Below are positions 44,993-58,500 of a DNA stretch of 64,000 nucleotides, piece by piece. Made by a program: the position numbers and the translations under genes. Under the pieces are notes generated by a model, which worked only from the letters and a program-made list of their open reading frames with translations, ran no database searches and was not told the DNA's origin. Origin of the DNA: Tridacna crocea (Eukaryota > Mollusca > Bivalvia > Cardiida > Cardiidae); assembly GCA_943736015.1 (NCBI GenBank), contig OX031065.1, positions 34,424,427-34,488,426 on the forward strand, in the 5' to 3' direction. The stretch's first letter is position 1; every line of letters begins with the position of its first letter.

Positions 44993-45425
44993 AGGGTCCT
45001 GTGTGGTACCAGTACATGTAATTTCCCAGGTGTTCTGTGTGGTACTACTTTCACAGGTCCTGTGTGATACTGGTAATTTCAGGGGATCCTGTGTGGTACT
45101 ACTTTCACAAGGGTCCTTTGTGGTACCAGTAATTTCATAGGGGTCCAGTGTGGTACTCCTTTCACAGGGGTCCTGTGTGGTACTGGTAGTTTCACAGAGG
45201 TCATGTGTGGTACTGGTAGTTACACAGGGGTCATGTGTGGTACTGGTAGTTTCACAGGGGTCATGTGTGGTACTGGTAATTTCACAGGGGTCATGTGTGG
45301 TACTGGTAGTTTCAAAGGGGTCCCGTGCGGTACTGGTAGTTTCACAGGGGTCTTGTGTGGTACATGTACTAATTCTGTAAGGGTTATGTCTGGTACTGGT
45401 AATTTTACAGGGGTGACATGTAACT
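44993..45425 (+). repeat. Minisatellite, ~30 bp unit, about 14 copies
   Basis: Units such as gtcatgtgtggtactggtag tttcacaggg. Three consecutive frames are open through part of it, giving repetitive peptides that I do not regard as genes. Confidence 0.95.
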
Positions 45426-46468
45426 CAGTGAACATGAATGATATGATATGAAAAAAAAAAATCTTGAAAGATGTTCAAGGATTTTTTGTTATTTTTTTTT
45501 CTTTCTCTTTATCTGTAATATTTATAAATGATTTGATTCTCAAACATATTTCATATTCACAATAAACAGAGAAATGTTGAGTTTGTTGGATAGTTGTTTT
45601 TTTCCCACAAGAGTTTCATAGATCTTATTACATGTATGATGTGTCAAACTTAGCTAGAGAGATGTTGGACGGAAAGTTAAATCTTTCCCTATGTTTGCAT
45701 GTATTTTCTCAGGTTTGTCCAACATTTAACGTGACAAAGGGTTAGGTTAGGTATTGTAGGTAATCATTGATATGATTGGAAGGTGGGGGGGAGTGGGGGG
45801 GATACAAGTAATGAAGGCCTGTATTTATGTTTACAGTTCTTGCTTGCATTTTGTGATTCAAATACATGTACATGCCATTTCTTTGCTTTTACCAAACATT
45901 TCAGTGAATAACATGGCTCGAATTGAACACTAACTCCATACCAGATAACAAAACTTCAGACAGGTTCAAATTGAAAGCATTTCCAGGCAACATAATAATG
46001 GAATGACTGAATATGTGTCTCAAGGAGTAGAAAACTTTGTATGAAAAGAAGAAAATGCTGATAATCTAGAATGCACAGAATTTTGTACACAATACTTTCA
46101 TCTCAATCCATAGATATTTATTTTGTTAAAAGTTTTATTTTCTCCTTTTCCTACAATATTTTCAAAGCCTTCTCATTCAGGGTGGTTTAAACCCGAATTG
46201 TGTGGGAAAGGGTAACTATATAGCTTATTTCATCAGCTTGTGCTTAATATGGGGAAATATTTGCCGAAAAAGGGAAAGGTATGCGAAAATAACGAGTGCC
46301 GTAAGGTACAAGTTATTTTTGCGAACCTTTCCCTTTTGAGGTTCACATTACACATTTATGGAGATTGATCCTGATGTACATTATCGACAAAAGCTAAATC
46401 AGTTGCCATAGGTAGTAAAAAGACTACACTTAGTAGAACTTTGATTACAGAGACAGTAGTATAAACAT
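45426..46468. other. Non-coding region downstream of the D-aspartate oxidase gene
   Basis: It holds an eroded A MITE (about 45930-46215) and a fold-back at 46250-46340 (gggaaaggtatgcgaaaata mirrored by ttatttttgcgaacctttccc). Nothing else seen. Confidence 0.5.
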
Positions 46469-46474
46469 TTTATT
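46469..46474 (-). promoter_or_regulatory. Poly(A) signal AATAAA for the D-aspartate oxidase gene
   Basis: On the minus strand AATAAA lies about 40 bases past the TGA stop at 46514-46516. It is the closest canonical hexamer and would give a very short 3' UTR. Confidence 0.5.
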
Positions 46475-46513
46475 TTAATGACGAGATTTACAAAAGTAAT
46501 AAATGAACTAAGT

Positions 46514-49500
46514 TCAAAGTTTGGATTTGTTTTCCTGAAGCAACTGTAAGACTAAATCTGTGGCATCTAGAGATGATCCCCAGGATAAAGTTATGCCATT
46601 AGCTCCATGGCCATAGTTATGAACAACCTGCGAGAGATAAAATTCATGTGCAAATGAACCATGTTCTGTGAAAGGAGGTTTAACCCATTACCACACAATC
46701 CCTACTCTTGACCAACTTAAGAAAGAAGCCTTTAGAAAACATTGCGGAAAAAGGAGACAATGCTGGTAACCATCATTTTCTGCTTTTCTCACGTTTTCTA
46801 CCCTTCACAAAATAAGTTTCAAATTTTTAGTCACTTTTATTCGGTCGTCTGCAAATGCTTTCAATTTGGACAAGCCAAAATTGTTGTTTGGTAATAAGTT
46901 AAAACAACAGTGTTGTAATGTTTGTCAATATGACTTCATTCTTTATCGCAAAACAAAGTTTTAGAATGATACAAACTGATAGTATTTAACATTCAAACAG
47001 ATAACATTGCAGATGTGGCACACACAACTGGATTTGTTAGTGAAAAGTAAGAAAACATTAAGAGAAAGGGAAAAAATGCTCTGGTTATCAGCATTTGCTC
47101 TTTTTCACATAATGTTTTCAAAAGCCCTCTTTCTGAGGGTAATTAGAAGTAGTGACCATGTTGTAAAGGAATAAAATATTGCATGCAAATGGTAAATTGC
47201 GTTTTGCAAGCATTTCACCTTTTCATACAATATCTATTCATGCAACACATCCCTGTTTTCAAATTCATCTGCAGCAAATTCATTTCTTTCTATTCATGGG
47301 TAGAAGAAGGAAAGCAAAAACATACTTTTAGGCTCCCTTTACTGTTTGAAATGATTTCTTTTTCAACTCTCACTGGATCTCGGTGTGGCCTCAAGTCAAC
47401 CCATTCTGATATAATAGGGGCACCCTGCAGCGATCGAAGTAAAACAGTAAACTTTCTAACTTGCACCTTCTTTAAAAAGTTGCCCAAATTTGTGGTACTT
47501 GCTGGAATTGATATGCCTTTAGAACAATGAGGCAGAAGTTCATAGATTAAAAGGTCTGTCAGCTTTAACCCTTTCCCAAACAACAAATTTTAGACTTATC
47601 CAAATTGACAGCATCTGCAGATGACAAAATCAGAATTGGTACGGATTAGGTTTAGATCTCTGATAGGGTAGAAAACATTGTGGGAAAAGGAGAAAATGCT
47701 GGTTACCAGCATTTTCTCCTTTTCTCACAATGTTTTCAAAAGGCTTCTCCTTCAGGGTCGTGAAAGCTAGGAATTGTTTGGTAAAGGGTTAAACTGCTCC
47801 ATACATGTAATTCAAGTAGAAATTTCCAGGTAATAATAGAAAACCAAATATGTTCTGTGATTTCAGAAGTTTTTCTTGCTAAAAAAAATCTAAGCTTACT
47901 GTACAGTGGGGAGCAAAGATCAGACTGAATGTTCTGTTCTCAATTCTTGATCTACACTATCCGCAAAAGCTTATCCAATTGTGCTTAGCAGCTTTAGAAT
48001 AAAGAATGCTACAAAACTTAGTCATATTTATTCATTTCTGTTTATGCATATACACAAAATGTGGCTTTTCTAGCTTTCAGTACTTTTATTAATTCTAATT
48101 TCTTGTACAAAGTTGCTTTCTTGAAACAATCATCCAGGTGATAAATTTCATAACTTCAATTTTTATTACTAAAGAATCATGTGTTTTAAGGGTCACCATT
48201 CCAAAGAAGCTTTCGAAAACATATTGTCTTACACACATTGTTTTTTTTTTTCTTTTAACTTGTTACCAGACGCTGAAATTTTAGCCCTGTCAAAACTGTA
48301 AAGCACTTGCAGACCACAATTTCAATGTGGCTCAAATGGTGCAATTGTTTATTGATAGGGTAGAAAACATTGTTGGAAAAGGAGAAAATGCTGGAAACCA
48401 GCATTTTCTCCTTTTCCCACAATGTTTTCAAAAGGCTTCTTTCTCAGGGTCATCAAAAGTCATCATGGTGTGGTAAAGAGTGAAGGACGATTCCCCAACC
48501 TTTGTGACACATATAATTTTCCATTCTGTAAAATTAATGCTTTCACTATCACGTACCAGTCTGAAGGTTGTCGTCTGGTAAAAAGCTAATTTACCAGTAC
48601 TAGCATTATAAAGGGGACAGTTCAACCAAGTAATTCAAGAAAACTGGCTCTGATAGTCAGGCAAGGAATACTTCACCTTAAGGTTAGGCCATAGATGATA
48701 ACATCTTTGTAAAATCCCATCTGTATCTTTCTGGTCCTTCTCTTTACTGAAGTTATTCTTCTGTCTGATACCACCCAGGGAAACCAGACCATTAACCCTA
48801 AAATATGCCAAGATATATAACCCGACATCCTTGCTTATAAAAAACAGATAGTCTAGTTAAAGAAAAAACAAGTTTCTGTCAACTTTAGATATTGTGTATA
48901 TGTGTTTTTTTACTCTTTAACAAAAAAACAAGTTTTTGTCAACTTTAGATATTGTGTGTATGTGTATTTTTTTCTCTTTAACAAAAAACAAGTTTCTGTC
49001 AACTTTAGATATTTTGTGTATGTGTTGTTTTTTTTTCTTTAACAAAAAATAAGTTTCTGTCAACTTTAGATATTGTGTGTATGTGTTTTTTTTTCTCTTT
49101 AACAAAAATCGAGTTTCTGTCAACTTTAGATATTGTGTGTATGTGTTTTTTTTTTTCTCTTTAACAAAAAACAAGTTTCTGTCAGCTTTAGATATTGTGT
49201 GTATGTGTTTTTTTTTTTCTCTTTGACAAAAAACATGTTTCTTTCAACTTTAGATATTGTGTGTATGTGTTTTTTTCTCTTTAACAAAAAACATGTTTCT
49301 GTCAACTTTAGATATTGTGTGTATGTGTGTTTTTTTCTCTTTAACAAAAAACAAGTTTCTGTCAACTTTAGATATTGTGTGTATGTGGGTTTTTTTTCTC
49401 TTTAACAAAAAACATGTTTCTTTCAGCTTTAGATATTGTGTGTATGTGTTTTTTTCTCTTTAACAAAAAACATGTCTCTGTCAACTTTAGATATTGTGTG

Positions 49501-52500
49501 TATGTGGTTTTTTTTTTTTTCTCTTTAACAAAAAACAAGTTTCTTTCAGCTTTAGATATTGTGTGTATGTTTTTTTTTTTTCTCTTAAACTCATTACCAA
49601 ATGATAATATTTTAGGTTTGTCCAAATCGAAAGCATTTACAGACAACAAAATAAAAGTGACTGAAAACTTGAAATTTGTTTTCTGAAGAGTAGAAAACAC
49701 TGTGAGAAAAGGAGAAAATGCTGGTAACTAGCATTTTCTCCTTTTCCCATAATGTTTTCTAAAGGCTTCTCTCTCAGGGTCGTCAAAAGTAGGGACTGTG
49801 TTGTAATGGGTTAATTCATTACTTTTTCAAGCATAGAGAGTCTATTTCAGAAAAAAAATGTCCAAAGTTTACATGTTCATAATACTTCCTGGATATCATC
49901 GGTACTAAACTTAGGCTCTACAATGTTTTGCCACAGAATATTCCTATGCAACCAGTTTCATTATCAGATCCATTGACCCTACAACTCTTGGATAATGTCC
50001 ATACTTGAAGACCTTCAAAACTAACAAGTAAACAAACAACATGCGGAGTTACCTTGGAACGAAATAAGCATTATCATCAGTATACACCCAATTCTTCACC
50101 CATGGTGCTTTCACCTGGAAATAAAATTTTACCTTACCACACGCTTCAATGCTACCCACTCATTGAAATCTCATACAGTTTGCTGTTTACTTTTTAAAAA
50201 AAAAAAATTTTTTTCAAGTAATTTCTTATGCTTTTCTTACCAATTAAGATGCTTTTGCTTTTGTTTTTAAACCCTTTCCCAAATAATCCCTGGTTTTTAC
50301 GACCCTGAGATAGAAGCCTTTTGAAAACATTGTGAGAAAAGGAGAAAATGCTGGTAACCAGCATTTTCTCCTTTTACCACAATATTTTCTACCCAGCTGG
50401 AAACAAATTTTAATTTTTGAGTTTCATATATTTTGTCGTATGCAAGTGTCGTCTTTCAATTTGGACCAGTCTGAAATTTTGTTGTTTGGTAAAGAGATAA
50501 CCAACAGCACCATCCTTATACATGTATTTGGAAATTGAGAAACAATTCACTGACAAGCTCATTATTTCTTCAGTATTGGAAATATTTTGGAAAAAAGCAT
50601 CCACTTCAGATTGCCATCCATTGGTCTATTCTAAATAAAACAAATTCCAAGTTTTATTTAGCACTTCAAGTGTTCAAACAGAAGTGTACTTTTGTGTCTT
50701 GTGTAAAATAACATAAATACAGGTCCAGCTGTACTGTAATGAATTACTGCTGCAGTGAATTAGATTCAAGTGCAATTTAAGGGATATTGCTTTCTTCCAA
50801 AAACTTTAAATGGAGAAACACACAGACTAATAATTTTGTAAATAATCATGATCTAGACCTGTAGAATGTCTGTTTATTCTTCATTTACACTGCTTTCAAA
50901 AGCTCCTTTTTTGCCTATGGATCTGAAAGCGTAGAGTGACAAAAATATACTTTCCTGGTCCACAGCAAGTTCTTCATAGACAATTTCAGGCTTCATCACC
51001 AAACAAAATACTGAATATTCTAGAGTCAAGATCATACTGCACTGAAAATATAGTGTGATATCCAGTGTGTCAGAGGATCAGAAAATTTTTACCAATAGGA
51101 TAACATTAGCTAGTACTTTATGCAAATGCATTAAAACCCTGTTTCTCAAAGAGCAATTCATAATATGTATTTACCTGTACTAAATGGCCCCTTACAGGAT
51201 ACACTGACTTGTCCCCAACCAGCTCTTTACTTCTGAATCCTGTACAGTTAACTACCACATCATACTGGCCAATCAACTGAAATGTGCAGCTAGCAATCAG
51301 ACTGAATTTTAGTCTTTACTTTCATCACTCTTAACCATAAAACAGAAAATTTAGACCTGTCTAAATTGGAAGCATTTGGAAATCACAAGCTGGATCTGGT
51401 TCAAATGGCTGGATTGTCTATATAGAGGGGTTGAAAATGTCAGAACATTTTCCACTTTACCAGCAACACTTTCAAAAGCGTTCTTCTTTGAGAGGTTATT
51501 GCACTCTGGGTTGTTTGCTAAAGGGTTAAAGATTTTAAAAAAAAACATTACATTAATTTCAGATAAAATTCATATAAACTATTCTATATGAAATAAAGGC
51601 TCAGTTTTGGCCAGAAGTAATAGTTTCCAGTGTCAAAAATGCATCCTTATGTAAATCACACCATTATACAAGATGAAAATTAAGTACTGTGAAGATGACA
51701 ATCTGTTATTGTCAGTGTTAGATGCTGGTAGAAAAATGAGTTTTAAAACTAGGCAAAACATAAAAAGATAGTACATGTATACAAGTAAATAGAGTCACTC
51801 ATCTCCTTTTTACCCAATTTTACATTTCAGTTTCATGTAAAGTTGCGAAAATACAATGAAAGAATGATACCTCCTCTAGACTAGAAACTGTTTTGTATTG
51901 CACAGTTCCCCCATGGTCCTTGAACCTGTAAAAAAGTAAAAAAACAATTCCTCAAAGAAATGTCTCTTGACCATTATGCCACTTCAGCATCAGTTCAAGT
52001 TTCATTACAGCAACAGCTCATTTATTATCATGGTTTCTCGGCTTCACTTCCACTATGTTTAAGGCTCTATGTGTACAGTCACTTAATCCATTACCAAACG
52101 ACAGTATTTTAGACTGGTCCAAATTAAAAGCATTTGCAGACAACAAAATAAAAGTGTCTGAAAATTTGAAATTTGTTATGAAGGTTAGAAAACATTGTGG
52201 GAAAAGGAGAAAATGCTGGTTACCAGCATTTTCTCCTTTTCCCACAGTGTTTTCTGAAGGCTTCTTTCTCAGGGGCATCGAAAGTAGGAATTGTGTTGTT
52301 ATGGGTTAAACACGGAATTTCGTTGAAATGATATCCCTGGCCAAAAAAGACTTCTTTTGATACAAACATGTTGGAGGTTTTGTGTGTTGCATGAACATGT
52401 GACCTTTTTGTTAATGGTCCATGATAAAATTACACATTAAGCCTCCTTTTTCCATGGCACAGCATTTCATTAAACAATAAATATATAAGCAGTCCATAAT

Positions 52501-55500
52501 GAGATTATACCTTATTTCCCCTTTTACCATAACATGGCATTTCATGTCATGAAAACAAATAATGAAAACATACATCAAGCCCCCTTTTTCCATGACATGT
52601 AATTATATTGTATATAAAAGAAAATTGTATAAACAGACTATCCTAATGAAGACATGCATGAAGTTTCATATATGCTTGTCAAGGACTTTAGAATATATCT
52701 TTCCAGGGAAACAGATGCCCTGGGCAAAATGACTGTTATTGGTCCATAATGAAATTTTACATTTAGTCCCCTTTTTTCATGACATAGTTAAGTATTTCAT
52801 AAAAAAAAAAAAAAAAAAAAATAGCTATTGTATGTGGCTTGTGATAAATAATATAAATATGAAGTTTTACAACATTTTGTCCAGTATTTAAAGATAATAT
52901 CCATAATGGAAAAATATACTCATTGCCTTTATTCCATGATACAACATTTAATCAAAAAAGCTGAATTTGGCGCGTAGCTTTATCTAATGGACCTTTCACA
53001 AGTTTCTTCATATTATAGGCATGTCCAGAGTCAAAATTGACGCCAACCCCGTGATCACAAGTCAGACATGGGCTTCCATATATTAGTCACTTCAATTTGA
53101 ACATTTACCAACGGAAATAGATCTAACTCTTGTTCTGAAGAAAGTGATTTGTTAAATTTATCTCCCTTGATTATCAAACTGCAGTGGTACATGACTGTTG
53201 CTAGGTATTTAAGTTTTTTGATAGAAAATATTCTGTTTTCACGAAGAGTGATTGCTGTTGATGCTAATAGTTATGCTCACATAAGTGGAACATTAAATTC
53301 AAAATAAGGGGTCTATCATTCTTTTTTCACCAAAAGAACTTTACCTTTCATGCAAATGAATAGACGTGCTTATATTGCCTGATGTCAACAGTGTTTATTG
53401 TTTTCTAAAGCCCTCTTTCTCAGGGTAATGGGCACTTCAATTTGTTGGGGAAAGGGTGAAAAAGCCGGTGGAGCGATAGACCTACAGGGCCATTATGGTC
53501 CTTTTGTTGTATCGATGTTTTCAAGAACAGTTTTAGCTGCATGAGTTGTTGTTCAACGAATTATTTTTCATACAAAATAGTTTTCATAGTGTGCTGGAGG
53601 TGTTGATGTTGCTTTTGGTAATGTAATGAGGTAACGGTGCTGCTTATAATTTTACTCAAGTAGAATTTGTCTTTTGAGACGACCATATTTATCCTCCGCC
53701 TAGGCGAAGAAATATAGTGTAAAGCATTGCCCGTCCTTCCGTTCGTGTGTCCGTCCGGGAGAATATCTCCAATACCATTGCACAGAATTTCGTGAAACTT
53801 TATGTGTACAGCAACCTATTCCACCGGGACACGTTTTTTTTTTTTCTCACTCGATCCAAAATGGCCGACTGGGAGCGATTTTAAGTTACGCAGTTGAGTA
53901 AATTTTTCATGTTTTCAGTATCATTTTGAAAACTATAGAGTTTTTACATCGAACTTGTCACATGTATCAACCACTATTTGAAAATTCAGTTCAACAACTT
54001 TCAACCAGATTGACCATGCAAAAACACCACAGTTATATACGCTTTTTTGATGCCGTGTCATGGAAAAGGGGGTTTGATATACTCGTACTTTCAACATGGG
54101 CCAGGATCTCTTTCACTACAGGACAAAATGTTTTGAAACCTCACCTTTATATCGTTTAGCACAAACCACATACAATAGTTAGTTGTTTCTATTTCTGCTA
54201 ATATAAGCTTGATTCAGCTTATGAGCTCGCCAGTTTTTGGAAATAGCGTCTAGATATTGTCGTAGCTTCGGGGTTATTTGTGCTTGCGTCGTCATTGTTC
54301 AAAAACTTCACATTTTATTGTGGCACTATATTTTCATTCGCTTTTAAAAAGTGCCTGTGGAGGTAGCCATTTTGTTTACTATATATACATACAGAACAGA
54401 AGGAATTACTTTAAAGGAGATTATGAAAACATCAAAAACCAGTTGAATCAAGTCAAATTGGACAATTTGCAACATGGAACTGTTGATGAATCATGGAACT
54501 TCCTTGCCGATAAATTATACTCAATAGATAAGTGACAGAATACATACCAGTGTGCAAAGAAGGCCCAAAATTCAATAACAATTTACCATATGTAAATACA
54601 GAGACAAAAAAAGCTGTCAAAAAGAAAAAACAAGCTTGGAAAAAGTATCTTTTATTGCAAAACTGACAACAATTAAGAAAAATTACAAAACGAGAGGGCT
54701 ATGATGGCCCTGTATCGCTCCACTGGCTAATTCGTAAAAACACTACAAGCCAAACATTACATTATTTGGCCAACTGGTTTCAAACTTGAGGATATACAAT
54801 TTTTTTCCATAAAAATCTACAAAAAAGTTGTGACCCCTGGGCAAATCCAATTTTGACCACAAAGCTATAATTACTTGAATCCTGGTGGAGGTCTACAAGA
54901 TAAAGCCCCATACCAAATAATACAGGTCTAGAATGTGTGGTTATAAACAAGAAGATTTTCAAAGTTTTCTCAATAAAAGGCCCTGTAAAACATAAAATCC
55001 ATGACAGGGCTAAATTTAGTGGTCCTAGTCTTTATTATGGTTAGTAACAAAATGACTTAGAAAGTTTTCACCACAAAAGCCCATGTAAAACTTGTGACCC
55101 CTGGTGTGGGGACAAACTTGACCCTAAGGCTATAATTTGGGCACTCCTGGTACAGGCCCACTAGATAAAGCTACATGCAAAATTTGGTAGCCCTGGGCCT
55201 TATGGCTAGGTACAAGTAGATTTTTAAAAAATTCCCAATATGAGCCCATGTAAAACTTGTGACCCCCAGGACAGGGCCAAATTTGACCCCAGGGCTACAA
55301 TTTGGGCACCTTTGGTAGACAACCACTTGATAAAGCTAGATGCAAAATTGAGTAGCCCTAGGCCTTATGGCTTGGTCAAAAATTTTTTTTAAAGTTTTCA
55401 CTATATAAGCCCTTATAAAACTTGTGACCCCCAGGGCCGGGCCAAATTTGACCTCTGGGCTATCATTTGGGCACTCTGGGTAGAGGTCTACTAGATAAAG

Positions 55501-58500
55501 CTACATGTCAAATTTGGTAGCCCTAGGCCCTATGGCTAGGTACCAGAAGGATTTTAAAGTTTTCCCTATATAAGCCCTTATAAAACTTGTGACCCCTGGG
55601 GTGAGGCCAATTTTGACCCCAGGGCTATTATTTGAAGGAACTTGGTAGAAGTCAACTAGATAAAGCTACATGCCAAATTTGGTAGCCCTAGGCCTTATGG
55701 TTTCAGAGAAGAAGATTTTTAAATATTTTCAATATTTTTCAGTTTTGTTGCCATGGCAACCAGAGTTTTTGAAGAAATAAAATTTTTTCAAGGAATTCTG
55801 AAGAGGACCATGGCAGGATCATTTCTGTGAAGTTTCATCAAAATTGGATGGGTAGTTTCAGAGAAAAAGATGTTTGCAATAAAAGTTAACGCACGCACGT
55901 ACGGACGCACGACGGACACCGGGCCATGACATAAGCTCGCTGGCCTTCGGCCAGTGGAGCTAAAAACAAGGAATATGGCAACATCAGCTATTAGAAAGTT
56001 TAAATATTATTACGAAAAAGATTTAGTGAGTAACATAAAAGATAACAGTAGGATTTTCTGGAAATACATCCGATCGAGAAGTAAAACAAATAATAATGTT
56101 GGAACACTCCAAGACATAAATGGAAAACAAACTAATGATGACCATGAGAGAGCAAATATTCTCAACAAATACTTCGGAAATGTTTTTAAGCCAGATGATG
56201 ACAAGGATCTACCGAAGCAATAAAAACTATGAATCCCAACAAAGCAGCTGGACCAGATGGCATACATCCAAAAATTGCTATTGAATGTAAAGACATTTTA
56301 GCCAAACCTATGGCAGATTTGTTTATCATTAAAAAGCTCTGCTGTACCTCGAGCTTGGAAACATTCCTTAGTGACTCCAATCTTTAAAGCAGGAAACAAA
56401 CACCTACCTGTGAATTATAGACCAATCAGCATAACTCCAATATGCTCAAACATAGTGCAAAAAATTATTAGAGAGAAAATTATTAATCACATGACATCAA
56501 ATAATCTATTTTCAAACAACCAATTTGGATTTATCCAAGGAAGATCATGCCAACTACAGCTTCTTGAATCATTAGAAGATTGGACAACTTCTCTTGACAA
56601 TGGGTCAGACATACATATCATCTTTTATGACTTTAAAAAAGTCTTTGACACATTATCACATAACAAACTGATACATAAACTGAGTTCTTATGGCACTGGT
56701 GGAAAAATCTTATCCTGGATCAAAGATCTCTTGACAAATAGAACGCAAGAAGTTGTCATCAATAACGAACATTCAGATACCATAATTGTCAGAAGTGGAG
56801 TACCTCAAGGAAGTGCATTAAGTCCGACTCTATTCCTCATTTTCATTAATGATCTACCAGAAACTGCAGACTCAGCTGTGAAGCTGTTTGCAGATGATAC
56901 TAAAACTTATACAGATATAAATACCCTTGAGGACTGTACGAAATTACAACGTACTACAAATAACTTTTATGACTAGTCACAAACTTGGGGCATGGATTTT
57001 AATATCAAGAAATGCAAAAGACTACATATAGGGAAACACCAATACAATGAAGATTATACCATGGAAAACAACAAGAGTGAAAGATGTCGAATCCAAAATG
57101 TAACAGAAGAAGAAGATTTAGGAGTAATTATAGACACCAATCTAAAATTTGATTCCCATATAACAGCCAATAAATAAAGCAAACCGGAACCTTGGAATAA
57201 TAAACAGATCATTTACATATTAGGACAAACCTATGTTTCTCAATCTATATAAAGCCCTAGTCAGACCTCATTTAGAATATGCCAGCCCAGTTTGGTCCCC
57301 CTTTCTTAGGAAACAACAAGTAGCAATAGAGAATGTACAACGTAGAGCAACCAGATTATTAAAGAATATTTTACATCTTTCATATATAGACAGACTTAGA
57401 GTACATCCTGGTCTTCCGTCACTTGAATACAGACGAAATAGAGCGGACATGTTACAAGTTTTCAAAATAGTGCACTATTATGACAAGATCTCAAATACAG
57501 AATTATTAAGGTTATCAAAATACGGCAGAACAAGAGGACACAATTTTAAGCTACAAAAGCAAACAGCCAAATCTGAAATTCGAAAAAATAGCTTCAGTAA
57601 CAGTCATTCATACCTGGAACAGTCTTCCATATGATGTTGTAAACGCAGACAGTGTAAATTCCTTCAAAAGTAAACTCAACAGACATTGGAAAACTCACCC
57701 AAATAAATTTGAACTGCAATGCTACACCTCCAAAACAGATAATAGTAGTATCCAGTCAAACAGATGGACCTCATGAAGTCAAAAGACTTACCATTGGTCC
57801 GGTCAGCGTAAGTTAAACGTAATTAAGTTATAGATTGGTTCGGTGTTTTTCATCCTCCGCAAAAGGCGAAGGGATATCGTTTTAGAGTTGTCCGTCCGTC
57901 CGTCCATCTATTGTTTACTACATGGAGTGGTTCAGTGGCTTTCTCTGTTCCCTGCCGAAGGCGAAGGTATATAATTTATCGTTGTCCGTCCTTCCGTCTG
58001 TCTTGCCCTCCGTCCATTTTGTCTTTGTGTCTGTCTGGGTCAATATCTCTAATACCATCGTACGGAGTTTTACGTGTGCACAATAACCTATTCCGCCGAT
58101 TTCATCTTTTTGCTTTTTTTTAATCGATACAAAATGGTCGTCTGCGGGCGAGTTTGAGTTACGCGGTTGCGTAAATTTTTGAAAACCCCTTTTTCGGCAG
58201 GATTTATCATTTCAGCAAAAAGGTCCAAGACGGCTTACTGTTATATTTCATTTATCAGACAAAATCTTCAAATGACATGTTTAACATTGCTTTCTTAACT
58301 GTATTCCAGTTCTAGTTTTACAGGAATGCAGCTTCTGTTTGGCTGAACCATGTATCAAAACAACCCAGTTTCTTATTTACAACGTTAAATAGTTTAGTCA
58401 GAAATTGTGTTGCCTTTTTGAGTCAGAATTAACCTCAGAATACTATTTAGAACATTTTGAAAATATTCAAGAGCCCTGCCTGCTGTGTATGCGGCAAATG

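Noticed and set aside
45150-45451. Repetitive secreted or silk-like protein encoded by the 30 bp array
   Set aside because: Several frames on both strands are open only because the unit length is a multiple of three; there is no signal peptide or splice context.
47290-47325. Longer minus-strand reading through the oxidase exon at 47326-47424
   Set aside because: The extension past aaa|gtatgt is intronic; the donor and the phase to the next exon at 46627 fix the exon end.
48855-49585. CRISPR-like array
   Set aside because: The 60 bp units are contiguous tandem copies with no unique spacers, in a eukaryotic intron.
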